Below, one piece after another: positions 45,023 to 57,272 of a stretch of 64,000 bases of DNA. The DNA is taken from contig JAGUCH010000002.1 of NCBI GenBank assembly GCA_019096065.1, positions 12,474,501-12,538,500 on the forward strand, given 5' to 3'. The position numbers and the translations under genes were made by a program. The notes beneath the pieces are model-generated. The model worked only from the letters and a program-made list of their open reading frames with translations, was not told where the DNA came from and did no database searches. Source of the DNA: Paracyclopina nana. Taxonomy: Eukaryota > Arthropoda > Copepoda > Cyclopoida > Cyclopettidae. Positions within the stretch are counted from its first letter, which is position 1. Every line of letters starts with the position of its first letter.

Positions 45023-48000
45023 TCAGCTTTGAGATGATCCCAAGCCATCACCTTTGAGAAAAGATTGCCTTATTTGGTCTATTCTTCTGTCAACTTCTCT
45101 GTAGCCAGTGAGACCTGCATTTTCATGGCTATACATTGAAGGGTTTGTATTTCTTGGGTGCACCACCTCTCCCCTTTGATGAGCAAAGTCTGAATAATGG
45201 TGTTGCTGAAAGTTCTCATGGGGATCAAAAGCAATCTTCCTAGGGGACCTGTAGAAGGCATCTGGATTGATCAGCTCAGAAGGAATGTCAAAATGTGGGT
45301 GACTGAACTGAGCTCCTTCATGAGCATGTAGTATGAGAGGAAGTGGCTGGCTGCCAACATGTCTCTTGAGTTCTGAAGGGGGTGGGAAGGGCTCTCTAGG
45401 GATACTTCTAAAGGGTTGATGGAACATTTCACTTTCCAGATTGTACTCTGGATGATCAAATGGGAGGTCAGTAGCTACCCCAAAAGAAGGTGGTGGGCTC
45501 ATTCGAAAAGGCTCAGGCTTTAAGGCTTGAAAGCTTGCTGAAACAGGAGGAGGTTCAGGTTTTCTCCTGTATGGCTCAGTATGTCTCTCTGACTCTTTGG
45601 TGATGAGGAATTCATCAAAGTCACCACCCATGTTGCTATCCATGTCCTTGATTGGCTTGGGCATAAATTCCTGAGGTGGAGGTAGTCGCGAAGACATGTA
45701 ATATGGTGGCGCTGGTCCTGGCTTAACTGAGTCTTCTGAGTTACTGGCTGGTCTTGGTTGGAAGCTCATGGAAGTTTTTGTGTAGTCTGTGTCAAATGGG
45801 CTTTCAAATGGGTTTCTCATACCAAGCTCTTCAAAGAAAGCAGCATTGTGCACACTTCCCTGATTAGGAGGGGGTAATTCAACAGGCCTTGGAGTAGTTG
45901 CTGAGAACATGGGCCTTGGTGTTGCCATTGAAAAGTAAGAATATCCCCCAACAGTGGGACTTGGTGATTCAGGAATATCTCTAGGGAGACCTCCTTTGAA
46001 TGGTTGACTCAGTTCTTCTTTAGCCCTTTGGGCAATTGCCATAGTGAAGGGAACTGCACCATGCTTGTATCCAAAGCTACTGCCTACAGAGGGACCCTCC
46101 CCTCTGTCCCTGTGCTTTTGGGCATTATCATTTCCTTTTACAATTCCCAGCTCATTTAAGTCAATATCTAAAACTCCCTCTTCTTCCATCATTACAACCA
46201 TCTGCTCTAGTTCCTTGTCTGTGATGAGACCTTGCTCATACAAATCCATCATTGAAGACAATATTTCTATGTCTTTCTCCTCAGGGGTTTTAGCAGTTGC
46301 AACAGAAATTTCTTTTGATTGCCTTTCAGGAAGTTTGACCATCTCAAAATCACCATCAGGGTCATCAATGCTGACAACCTTCAGAATGTCATGCTCATCT
46401 TTAGCCACCATCTGATGCTGTCTGGCTCTAAGCTGTTGCAGTCTATCTAAGTTCACTTCTTCTCTTTCCTTAACTTCATTATTTGTAGGTTGTATTCTTA
46501 AGGGCTGACTTCTGAATGGGGGCATAGTAGGAGCAGAGCTTTGGTCTTTGATTGCCTTTCCCTTAGTTCCTCCAACAATGATTGGAATTTTTCCAACTTC
46601 TGTCACCTCAACTGGCAATAGCCCATTGTTGATCATTTGTTCAATTACTTCCTCATGTGAAAGCCTACCTTCTTCAATAAGCCTCATCATTGTCTGTAGT
46701 ACTTGAGATTGCATTGTACCCTCAGTTTGATCATTTGGTCTCATTGTCATCCTGAGCATTTGGCCTTGCACTGCCTTTGGTGGGTCTTCAATGTGATGTG
46801 GCTCAAATAGAGGAGGAGGTGAAGGGGTTAGGTTTTCCTTTTGGGAGATGATTAAGTCAGTGAATGCTGAAGTGACTGCTAGAGGGTCCTGTTCTATCAT
46901 CTGATGCAGCTCTTCCTCTGTCCTTACTTTTTCTTCGTCTGAATTAATGTCAAAAAGTTCTGCAAGATCAGCAGCTGCCTTCTCTGGATTTTCTATGATC
47001 ATGTCCATGATGTGGTCCTCAACCATTTCCTTAGTCTGAGGCAGTTTGAGTATCTCTGTTAGGTTCATGCTTTCAGTTGCCTCAAGTGTTGAAAAATCAT
47101 CAAGGTCATAATCTTTGTTGATTGGAAGACTAAGATCAGAATCAAAGTCTTTTAGGTGGGTTGGTCTAGCCTTGGCCTTGTTAATGAGAATTTGAGAGAA
47201 ATCTTCTTTGTTAGCCTGCTGCTTTGGCTTCTCAACAAACACAGGTGGATCAAGATGAGAGTCAAAGTTTTTGACATTGTCAGGCTTCTGTTTTGCCTTA
47301 TTGAGTAAGATGTGCGAGAAGTCATTGGGGATGTGGAGCCTTGGTTTGTCCCTTGTTGGTACTTCAAGGATTCCCTCGAAGCTGGGTACATGCACAGGCC
47401 TCTTCTTGGCCTTCTCAAAAAGAACCTTAGAAAAGTCCCTTTCATCATGAGCATCAGGGCTCTCCAAAAGTTTAGTTACTGCTTCCTGTATTTCCTCTTG
47501 AACTGGATTGGCAGTTGGTCTCCTTTCTTCCATAGCTTCCTTAGCTCTTTGGGCATTGGCCTCTTTAAATAAGTTGACAAGGTTGCCAACCTTTTGAAAG
47601 TTTTTCTTCTGTTCTTCCTTGCTTTGGCTGTCCACCTTGGCTTTCTTAACAAGGTCAGTAACTAGAGTCTTGATGGTAGTGACTGGCAAATCATCACCAG
47701 CAACCTTCATAATTTGGATGACTTTCATCATTTCTCTCTCAAACTCCCCCTCTTCAGCAGCTGGTGCAGCCTCTATAGAATCAATGTCCACCTCAAAGTC
47801 TTCAAAGTTGAGCTTTCCAAACTCAGTGGTTAGCTCAAGAGACTCCAAAGGAATGCCTGCAATTAGAAAATGGGTAAGTTTATACAAAAATCTGAATGGA
47901 GTTCAAATTAAAACCAAGGCACCTGAAAAATTAGAAGTAGTTGAATCAAACTCATGCACTCCAACAACCTCCTCATCCTCATGCATTATCATGACAGTCT

Positions 48001-51000
48001 CTGCTGTTGTAGTGGTTTCAGGAACCACAGTGAATTCAGCCAATTCACTGAACGGTGAAGTGCTGGAAGACATATCAGGCTTGATTTCAGGCAAAAAATC
48101 AGGAGAGATGAAAGGATGCTCAGATGAAAAGAAAATGGGAACTGTTGATAGGCCCTCACTAGCAGGAGAATGGGTTGATGCATCTAGAAAAAAAAGCAGG
48201 CTAAAAAATGTCACCTTTGAGCTTTCTATGGATTAAGTCAGAGAGCACTGTTTTGATTTCTTCCCAATAAAACTGCTTATCAATCCTATGAAGCAATAGC
48301 TTCACCCACTTGTAAAACAAAATGAGTTTTAGGGCTGGAAACATAAAAGTGATGTGTCAGGTAATAATTTGTGACCACCATTAATAATGCATGCAAATGG
48401 TTCCCAATCAGCCTTTCTAAGCTTACCTTCTTTTTTGTCTTCCACTGACAAGGGTGAATTAACTCTTTGGAAGGTGACTTCCTCTACTGGCTTCTTGATT
48501 TGCAGAATTTCAAATTTGCTCTTGGGCATTACTGGCCTGAATTGTTTCATATCTTCATCAACTTCTTCTAGAGCATTGTTGTTGAACTCTTCATCATCTT
48601 CCACATCTTCATCATCATAATATTCATTTTCCTCATTGCTCCTAAATGATTCTGGTTCTTCCCCTCCCTCAATGGACTCATGAAATAATGTCTCTAGGCT
48701 GGGCAACCTTTGGTCAGTGCCAGAGTTCTCAGTGAATCTAGGAGCACTGAGCAATGCACTTGCATCAAAATTATCTCCGCCATGCTTTCTGAGAATTGAC
48801 AATAGCTTATCTTGTTGCCTAGGAGGGAGCTGTAAAAAGTCATCTTTGTACTTCTGAGGAGTTGATACTAATTGACGAAATAGAGGATTTTGCTTGTATC
48901 TAGGTGGTGTTAGGCCTTGATTCAGTATCTTTTCTCTTCTATCAAATCTTAAAATTCTGAGGAGAGGGTTTTGCCTCTTATTAGGAAGATTAAGATGGTC
49001 AGGGTTGAAATTGCTGAAAGGCTTGCTTGCCCTGAACAAAGGATCATTCAAGGGGTTTTTGGGTGGATTGATCCCATCTACTTCACCTTTATCTCCAGGA
49101 TGCAAATTCTTGAGTAAAGGATTTTGTTTTTTTGATGGAGCAGACAATCCTTCTTTCCCTCTATCAAGACCATTATTCTTCAATTGCCTCAAAAGTGGAT
49201 TCTGTCTATGAGAGGGAGGCTGTATTCCATCTACATCCCCACTATCTCCAGGCCTTAAATTTCTGAGCAGGGGATTTTGTCTATGAGAGGGAACATTCAA
49301 GCCCTCTATTGAGCTGTCTTTTTGATGTCTAAGCTGGCCTAGAAATGGGTTTTGTTTAAGAGATGGAGCTGACAAGCCTTCAAAATTGCCATCATGGTTT
49401 GCTTGCAGCTGCCCCAAAAGCACATCTTGATGGGGTCTTGGAGTGTCAAACTCAAGATCTGAGCTGTCATCAAATTCTGGCCTCAGAGTTTTGGTCAGAA
49501 AAGGATTTTGTCTTGGACTTGGTGCAGTGAAGTCTTCAAACTCCTCTGCATCATCAATCAATGTCACAGCTGTTGTGACCAATCTTTCAAACGGATCTCT
49601 TCTTAGCCCTTTTTGCTTCATCAACCTCTGCAAGGTATCTTGCATTCTGGTGGGCACATCACCCTGGTTCCCATTGATTGTTGCAGGTGTAGTGAGTGCA
49701 TCATCCATAGATTCAGAGGGCTCAACTAAAGATGCAGTAGTTGACTCTGTTGAGGTTGCCTCAGTTCTTGAGGTCTCTGTTTCTGGTGGAAAAGTGGGGG
49801 AAATAAGGACCAAAGGGTTCACCTCTGGAACCTGCAATGCTCCTGGGTCCACATCACCAATAGTGCTTTTGGCTGTCACTGTGATTAAAGGATCTAGATG
49901 AATGCTTGGCCCAGAGTCTACAAATTCAGGTCCTGGAAGATTCTTCTCTATTTCCTCCTCCTCTCTTTCCTTTTCAAGCATTTCTACAACTCTCTGCCTA
50001 GCCATGTCCATTTTTGTAGGTGGACTTGCTGTTGGGGTGGTTGGACTTGGCCTTTTTGTAGTGGTGATTCCAATTGGATCCTCCCCCATGAGCTTTCTTA
50101 ACCTGTTCCTGGCTGACACCATTTTATCTCTGATGCTAAGGGTGGTTGTGATTGGTGTTGTGGTGCTGGCAGCAACTAGAGTACTGAAAGTGGTTGTGGG
50201 CTGCTGGTTGGTTAGCTTTGAAAATGGTTTGGGTCTATTTCCTCTATTGGAATCTTCAACCACAGTAATAAAAGGCTCTTCATCTTCAGGCTCCTGAGTA
50301 GTAGTAGTTGAAGGATTTAGCCTTGTCCTCAAAAGCTCCCTTGCTCTATCCATGGAAGACTTCTTTTCCTTCAGCCTTCTTATAACCTTTGCATTTACCC
50401 TATTTTCAGAGCCAGAAACACTTTTGAACACAATTTGAGGATCTTGCAGCAAATCTTCAAATTTAGTAGGTACTTCAATCAGGGGAACCTCAGTCACATG
50501 AGTGGGAATTTTATTGTCAATCAGCCTTTCTGCTGAACCCAATAGTAATGGCTCCTCCAGCACTGAGCTTGTTGCTGATGGCACCTGAAACATGGCACAA
50601 GAGTTTAGGATTTGACTTAATTATATTTCAAGCATTCTAAAAAGATTACCTGGTCATCTGACTCATTTTCTGTTTCCTCTTCCCCCTCATCTATGAACAT
50701 CCTTGCTTCTGCTTGAGGAGGAGTTATTTTCCCGGCAAAGGTGTCTAAAAAAGAGGGCATATTTCACAATGATGGTTATTAATGTACAAGCTGAAAAATC
50801 AGCACATTTGTGGTCACATTGCTGGATTCAAAGTCAAGGGCATCATCACACACTGTGAGAACTTTAATTGTCCAGATGCTTCTGTTTTTATCTCTAGAGT
50901 ATCACACAAGTTTTTCTTAAACAGTTGTTAGATTGACCATTTGGCTCACAAGGCAAAGTCAAGGTTTGGGATAAAGAAGGCTATCTGGCTAATCTCAATA

Positions 51001-53439
51001 ATGAAGCAATAATATTAGATTTATTACATAATGCAAATAATTGGACCATTACGATTGAGTACTTTGCACCAATAGTTTTACTTCAGCATGAATTGAAACA
51101 TATGGTAGATTATTGCACATTACCAAAAATGTCTTGCAATATAAAACCAGCTGCAAAATTAAGAGCTTGCTTCTGTCAAATTTGTATGAAGAAATTATTA
51201 TTGGAGTAATCTTCATGAAAATGCCGAAAGTGTCCTTAAAATGTGAGGCATTTTTCCTCAAAGAGAGGTGGTTTCCATTTTTTGCTGACTTGCGCAAGTT
51301 TCAAGTAAACTATGGATCTTGCGACCAAAACTTGCATTATTATTGCTGATGTTGGCCACAAAAAAGCCATATTTTTGACAAATTAACCACATCACTAGGC
51401 CAAGAAAAGTCATACATGCATTTGTTCATATCACGTACAGAAATGTTAAGATGCATATGTAAATACAGATATCGATTAAGCAAAAGGCCTTCTTATCTAG
51501 GAAAAATTCAATAGTCAGTTGTTTTTTATTCAAAGCCTTGTTGAAAATGACGCCTGAAGGAAATTTCATCATTTCCGTGCAAATTAAGTGCACTCTTGGT
51601 TCAGTGAGTGGCGTAATATGGCTCACATTGTACCATGATGTGCAATAACTTAATATTTTTTCTTTTAGCAGTTTTTGATAACAATTAGCAAGCCATTTTA
51701 GGAGATGATTCTCGAAAAATTAGCTATGCTTTGGTTTTTTCTTTAGTTGGTCTTGACCCTGATTCCGTCTGTCTACCAAGTCCGCTGCAGTCAATCCATC
51801 ATCTTGCTATTTACAAGAGCTTTAACGGGGCAATTTTGCCTGTGGGTAAAATCCAATCTGACGACAGAAGTCCATTTTCTTCTGAGGTTCAAGATCAATG
51901 CCATACTTCTAGGGCCGTTAAAAAAGTTCCCACCTATTCACGAGATAAGTTGATGTGACTCTCATGATGCAAAAAAAGAGTGCATGTGCACTGAAAAAAA
52001 TTGTTACACACGATCATTCACTTATATGTGGCTATTTTGGCCTCGAGTGCAGCTTTTAATTGAGTATGGCCCAATTTATGGCTTCAAATTGAGCAGCTAT
52101 ATACTCATGGCGTGAAAAAGTCCTTCAAAAAATATATATTCCCCATCTGTTTTCATGAGAGTTACAGGGTCAAGTTCAACACTCAGAAGTCAAATGCTTT
52201 AATTAAAACAAGATTTATATCACATCAGCCCAAAAATTGCAGCCTGAACGTAAGTGGCGCCTTGAAGTCTGAATTTCTTCCAACGGTTTTTCCGACTAGC
52301 GCCATAATGTCTAGATGAAGTATTTTTCAAGTAAAATTATGCAATCATTTGGTCAAAATCAACCGAGCTATTCTAATGGCTTGAATCCGTTCTGCTTTTC
52401 ATGCTTTGAGGGTCATGTTCCAACTTTTGTGTTCAAGCTTCCGATGCATCAAGAAGATTAGAGCAAAAGTTTTGCTTTGAGTCAAAAAACGCTGCGTTTG
52501 AACAAATTAAAAGCCGTTATCATCTTGATACAGCCATTGTCATTTTCTGAACAATGAACTTGCATATTCTAAGCATGCTACATATATGCTCTAGAATTTA
52601 GCTAAATTGCAACTAAGGAAATAAACTGAGAGAAAACGTTTTTCTTCAGAAGCGCATACTAATTTGGTACTCTTCCCATAAAAACCAATTGTGGTAGAGA
52701 AAGAAACTTCTTTTCAAATAAGGAAAATGATACCTTTCTATTTACATTTATTTGTACAAGCAAGGAGAAAACTGAAAACTTAATAAATTGATGAGCTTTG
52801 TTAATTAACTCAATATGCTTAGTAAAGTTTTTTTTCATACACATTCCCTTTGAGGTTTGTGACAATAGAAAATTGAGCCATTATCTCTACTAAAGTCAAG
52901 TTGTGGTCATGATACGATATAATAAGACAATTTTTGACCTTGAGATCCCGTCTGTGAAATGAGAAACCATATGTTGCGCCTCTAAATACATACAATTGTA
53001 ACCGTTGTTCAACGTTCTAAGAATTGCAAAGTGGTTGTGTAATAGAGCAAATGTGCCTTATTTTCCTCGGTTTAGCAATAATCAAAAGTTACCATACAGT
53101 AACTTGTAAATTTCTCTGCAGAAGAGGTGAGCTGACAAATGACACTTTTACGAAAACTCTGTGACCACAAACGCGCCATATAGAATAAAAATGCTTACCT
53201 ATATCTTTGTTTTCGGCTAATTTGTTTCTAAAATCATACGTCCACGGATCTTTAACTTCTGACTTGAAGTTACTGGTTGGCACAAAGTATGGCTCATAGT
53301 CGTAATCAGAGTCTGTGTCGAAAAATGAAGTGTCCAAATCACTCGATGAAGAAGAGGGCCCTTGCGAGTCAGGCCTTGCTTCAACAAAATGGCACAAAAA
53401 TGACCAAATCACAGCAGCTACAAAGATTGCACTATTCAT
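45023..53439 (-). CDS. Large secreted low-complexity repeat protein, unrecognised
   Basis: Five exons join in frame: 53199-53439, 50650-50744, 48427-50584, 47923-48183 and 45023-47856, giving 1,862 residues. Residues 1-21 (MNSAIFVAAVIWSFLCHFVEA) are a good signal peptide; no membrane segment follows. The protein is rich in Pro, Ser, Thr, Glu and Asp and very poor in Cys. It contains about ten degenerate 22-26-residue repeats built on QNPLLRxL (about 48750-49530) and three copies of DFSxxLxxKAKxxP (about 47100-47440). Acidic and TTTT-rich linkers lie between. A 2.45-kb intron (50745-53198) follows the signal exon. I do not recognise the family; an extracellular matrix or cuticle-associated role is only a guess from composition. 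Confidence 0.75.
50745..53198 (-). other. 2.45-kb first intron of the large secreted protein gene
   Basis: This is much longer than nearly all other introns here. It is AT-rich, with only short spurious open frames on both strands and no recognised transposon or nested gene. Being the first intron, it may hold regulatory sequence. Confidence 0.5.
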
Positions 53440-53832
53440 GGTAAAGCCTTCTTATTTTAGCATTTTTCAAGTAGGTTTTCACTGCTGCAAAGATTCTATC
53501 GAAATGCGTCACGACGCGTCGAAATTGCTCGGCGTCAGGAGACTACACGCACCGGGGAGACCTTGATTATTACCAAGCTATGGTTTTCTTTAAGAAAGAT
53601 TTACAGCATTAAAATGGAACTTTTTTACTGTCAAGCCTCAGAAATGATGTGACACCATCAAAACTTGATAATCGAACATAAAATAGCTATTGCTTTTTAA
53701 TCGTACTTCCTATATGATCTTTTAAAATGTTGATAAATGAATCTGCTAATAAGCCTTATTTTTCAAACAGTAGAATAGAGTGCGTTCTAACTTGGTTCGC
53801 TATGACAATTCCTTGTAGGCGAAAATATTAGC
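53440..53832. other. Intergenic, promoter side of the large secreted protein gene
   Basis: About 390 bp between the start codon of the secreted repeat protein and the stop of the F-box gene, both on the minus strand. No feature was recognised; it must carry the promoter of one and the 3' UTR of the other. Confidence 0.4.
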
Positions 53833-54864
53833 TTAAAAGTAACCACGGGCCAGTTTTAAGCTGGCGGTTGGCTTCACCTCAGGTTTGACAGGCAATGGAA
53901 AGGAGATCTTGAGGCTGGACTCAGCAAAGCAAACCCCAACTTGGTTTTGCTCTTCCTCATCCTCAATGACAACATTACAAGTTGCTCCATGGTAGTAATG
54001 CAACTTTTTGATATCCTTCAAGCTTGTTTTGAAGCTTGTCTCAACGTAATTCCAATGGTTGAGCAACTCTCTGTTTTGGTTTCTGTAGGTTACCATCTGA
54101 TGAATGGGCATACCATTGCAGCCGAAAAATGTCACTTTAAGGTCCATGATACAAGGACCCAACATGCAATACCACTGACTGGCATGAATGACAACTTCAT
54201 AGTTTTCATTGTCCAAGAGAGGATCTGGCCTCTGTGGCCAAAGCTGATCTAAATGCAAGATCTGCACCTTGTTGCATGAGTGATAGGAAGTGATGAACCA
54301 TTGATCAAAGTTCAACTCTTTGACGTTGAGATGAGGGTAGTTGGTGAAGACACTAGGGTTAATTTTGAGCTCTTGATTTTTGGGATTTTTTACCACCCTC
54401 CAGCCAAGGCTGGCGTTGCTCAAGACTTGCCAGTATTTGTAGGATGGCCAAGGCTCGTACATTTGGTCAGCTTCGTTGAAGACTCTATTATGCTGAGCCT
54501 CAAACTCTTCCTCTGAGGTCAGCTCACCACTGCAGTTTTTTATCAGATTCTTTTCATAGTTGCTTTCGCATCCTTTCCTATGAAAAAATTCCATTATTAT
54601 TGCCTTAAGAATTCAAAATATCTAATTAAAGGCTTTTTACCGGAGGTGAGCGAAATAGGTCCAAGAAAGACCGGCCAAGTACAGCTCTTTAGGAAGTTTT
54701 GTGCCCCAATATTTGTGATATTCCAACCAGAATTTTGTGGATGCTATAACAGCGCACCAAGCTTTGCACACAAGAATTGGGGATTTGAGCAAAAAAATTT
54801 GGTCGCTCACTCGAGTCAAAACGAGAAAAATTAGCTCGACAGGCAAGTCTTCAAAGCCTGCCAT
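53833..54864 (-). CDS. F-box protein with FBA (sugar-binding-type) domain
   Basis: Two exons (54641-54864 and 53833-54577) join in phase 2 to 322 residues, the usual size of FBXO2/6/44-type proteins. Residues ~5-45 (DLPVELIFLVLTRV...CKAWCAVI) form the F-box that binds Skp1. The rest is an F-box-associated domain: KNCSGEL near its start, GWRVVKNP, SYHSCNKVQILHL, and a C-terminal VGVCFAESSLKISF strand. In mammals FBA proteins recruit N-glycosylated misfolded proteins to SCF ubiquitin ligases. The FBA C-terminal WKGW-type motif is not obvious here, so glycan binding is uncertain. The 63-nt intron has a GTAAAA donor and a TTCATAG acceptor. Confidence 0.88.
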
Positions 54865-55486
54865 TTCCGCGAATTCCTCGTTCTATGCGTTTGTTGACAT
54901 AAATGATATTTTAGCTGTTGATTGCTGAAGTTTCGCGAGAAAATAGAAATTTCGTTGCGCTTATGCGCTTTGACGAGAAAATATATTACCTCAACTCAAG
55001 ACACAAAGCGCAGCTTAGCAATAAAACCAGATTTCTTTGAAAAAGGGCACATAAGGAAAACTAGAAAAAGAGAAAACTGATAACACATTCCTTAGCAGCA
55101 TATCTTTTTTAAAAAGAGGAGCAGAAATAGGTCGCCAACTATTTTGCTACAGCACAAGCAATTGTCACTAGCAACATTTGCGTTCCGTCCTCTGAGATGG
55201 GGATAGACTTCCACAGAGGTTCCCTTGCACCTACCAATATGGAAGAAGCACTGTTTTCACCTTTGGTGCTTTGTCTTTGAGAGAGAGCCTACAATTCACA
55301 GATATCACAGTAGAAGAAAAAACCATAAATGACGCTCAATTAGCCTTCTTTATGGGCTACATATTGCATCAGGGTAGGAACAACACAAGTTTGTGTGCGT
55401 ATGATGCAGGTAGCTACGATAAAGTAAGCTACCTGAGTTGGCCTTTGGCTCAACAGTTGATAGATAGCTTCAAAACAAATCTCAAA
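54865..55486. other. Divergent promoter region (F-box gene / four-span membrane protein)
   Basis: A 622-bp interval between divergently transcribed genes. The 5' leader of the plus-strand gene probably covers its right half, with a short upstream open frame from about 55271 that does not join the coding frame. No other feature was seen. Confidence 0.45.
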
Positions 55487-56346
55487 ATGGGCTCGAGTAT
55501 TGAGGGGTCCATTCGTGATGAGGATAAGGCCAAAGCTCAACAGACCTCTGGTAAAAGACAACTGGATAGTGGTCAAGTGAGCCCTTCACAAATAGTATCT
55601 TTTTTCAGATGCCCTGTTCTATGGATCGGTGGCCAGTTTTATGGCAGGCACTCTGCTACTCATGAGCTTTGCTAGTCCTTACTGGTTGCAGTCTTGGGAA
55701 GACACGCAGAGTCCCTTCAAAAATATGGGCCTGTGGGAATTCTGCTTCTACAAGTTCCGTCATCCAGACTACCAATTCGACCATTTGTTCCATGGTTGCC
55801 ATGCCCTGTATGGAGACGAGTACAGACTGATTCGGGAGAAGCTCCTTCCAGGATGGCTGATGGTGGTACAGCTATTTGTGACATTGGCTCTCATCACATC
55901 TTTTTTGGGGCAAGTAGTCATTGTCTGTCTGCTCCTGAGGGCTCCATTAGAATGGATCCTGCGATTTGAATGGCATTTCTGCGGCATTGCCCTTGTGTGC
56001 AAAGGTGTATCAGGTGAGCTCTTTTTCAAACATAAAAAAGTTGCCTTATTTTATTGAAGATTCTTTTGTAGCCGTGCTTCTGTTTTTGTCCATATGCATT
56101 TTTGGTGGCGAATGCTGGGATCGAGACTGGTTGTACTACCCCAACTACAACTATGTCAGCTGGAGCTACGCACTCGCAGTATTTTCTTGCTTGGCTCATC
56201 TAATAGCTACCGTTTTCATGTTCATTGATTGCCAACAAGCTAAGGAAAGGAAGGAAAAGAACAAAGCTCTCATCACGCAAATGCATCCACCAGCATTTGC
56301 CTCTACAGCATCATCTTATCACATGGGAGGATCAGGGTACATCTAA
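55487..56346 (+). CDS. Claudin/PMP22-like four-span membrane protein
   Basis: Three exons (55487-55550, 55609-56013, 56072-56346) join in phase 1 to 247 residues. After a hydrophilic start MGSSIEGSIRDEDKAKAQQ comes the first membrane helix (YGSVASFMAGTLLLMSFASP), then an extracellular loop with W...GLWEFC and a later C, the claudin/PMP22 superfamily signature. Three further helices follow (about 55860-55960, 56072-56120 and 56165-56230), then a cytoplasmic tail ending SGYI, which could bind a PDZ domain. Claudin-like proteins form septate junctions or act as tetraspan chaperones in insects; which subfamily this belongs to is not certain. The start was chosen because this exon alone gives the right phase. 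Confidence 0.8.
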
Positions 56347-57235
56347 GAATCACAAGCAATATCAAAGCGTACACATGGCTAGATTTTCTTGTAGCCAAAG
56401 ATTAAAAATATATCGTATAAATACCGCACACAAAAGCAACGCAACGCACTCTACTAAATACCGCACACTGCTAAATACCGCACACAGCAAAGAAATGCAA
56501 ATGCAATTGAAATACAGACTGATTCAGTGAATTGTGATCAATTCGGTAATAGGTTATTAAAAAAAGTGTTCACAATTCCATGACTCAGGCTGTATAGCTG
56601 AAAATTATTCTAATCGAGTATTTAGTAGGCAAACATACTAAATACCGCACACACAATAAAAACGGCAATAGGGAACCGTAAACGGTATTAGTATTGTGCT
56701 GTATTTTGTAGTGTGCATTGCGTTGCGTTTGTGTGCGGCATTTAGTATGTACCAATATAAATTGTTCCAACCAGAGCGGCATTTTTCAGTTAACAAAAGG
56801 GCAATTTAGCTGACAAAAAATTATCGTCAAAAAGTGTGACAGGAGATAAAAAACCAGCGGGAAAACTCCTCAAAATAAGCTGAAAATCGAGGATGAATAA
56901 GAAAAGGCTAATTTTGAAAGTCATTCAGTTAAAGCGCATGAAGGTAAAACAAGCATGACTTTCAGAAGAAGAGAAAACTAAAATCATTCAATAGCATGTT
57001 TTTTTTCCTGGCAATGTGAAACTAACTTAAATAAGTAAAAAACTTGCTCCAGTTGCCACTTGCGGCAACCCGGCGCGACGCATGAATCATACAGAGAACA
57101 GCTGACATTGCTTCGTTCTGCCATTGGCCCAGTGGGCCTAAGCGTCTGGATGATTGGCCAGAATTCTGGTAAAGATCCAGAAGTGCCTAGAAGCTGAATT
57201 TCACCACCGAAGCAGCATTTCATCAGAAAAGTCCG
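56347..57235. other. Intergenic region holding an inverted-repeat cluster
   Basis: About 890 bp between the four-span gene and p62. Its left half carries direct and inverted copies of a short GC-richer motif (separate entry). The right half is AT-rich and leads into the p62 promoter. Confidence 0.5.
56414..56745. repeat. Clustered TAAATACCGCACAC repeats with inverted arm
   Basis: TAAATACCGCACAC occurs in direct orientation at 56418, 56455, 56472 and 56639. A slightly altered inverted copy lies at 56731-56744. The arms 56414-56450 and 56711-56745 are imperfect inverted repeats of about 35 bp and could fold a hairpin with a ~260-nt loop. It may be the remnant of a small non-autonomous DNA transposon (MITE-like) or a regulatory cluster; target duplications were not identified. 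Confidence 0.55.
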
Positions 57236-57272
57236 TATAAAAAGTCATGGCTGAAAATTCACTGCTTCAGTC
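57236..57272 (+). promoter_or_regulatory. Putative core promoter of p62: TATA box and initiator
   Basis: TATAAAAAG starts at 57236 and an arthropod-type initiator TCAGTC lies at 57267-57272, about 31-33 bp downstream, the standard TATA-to-Inr distance. If used, transcription begins near 57269, after the first ATG of the open frame. Confidence 0.5.
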
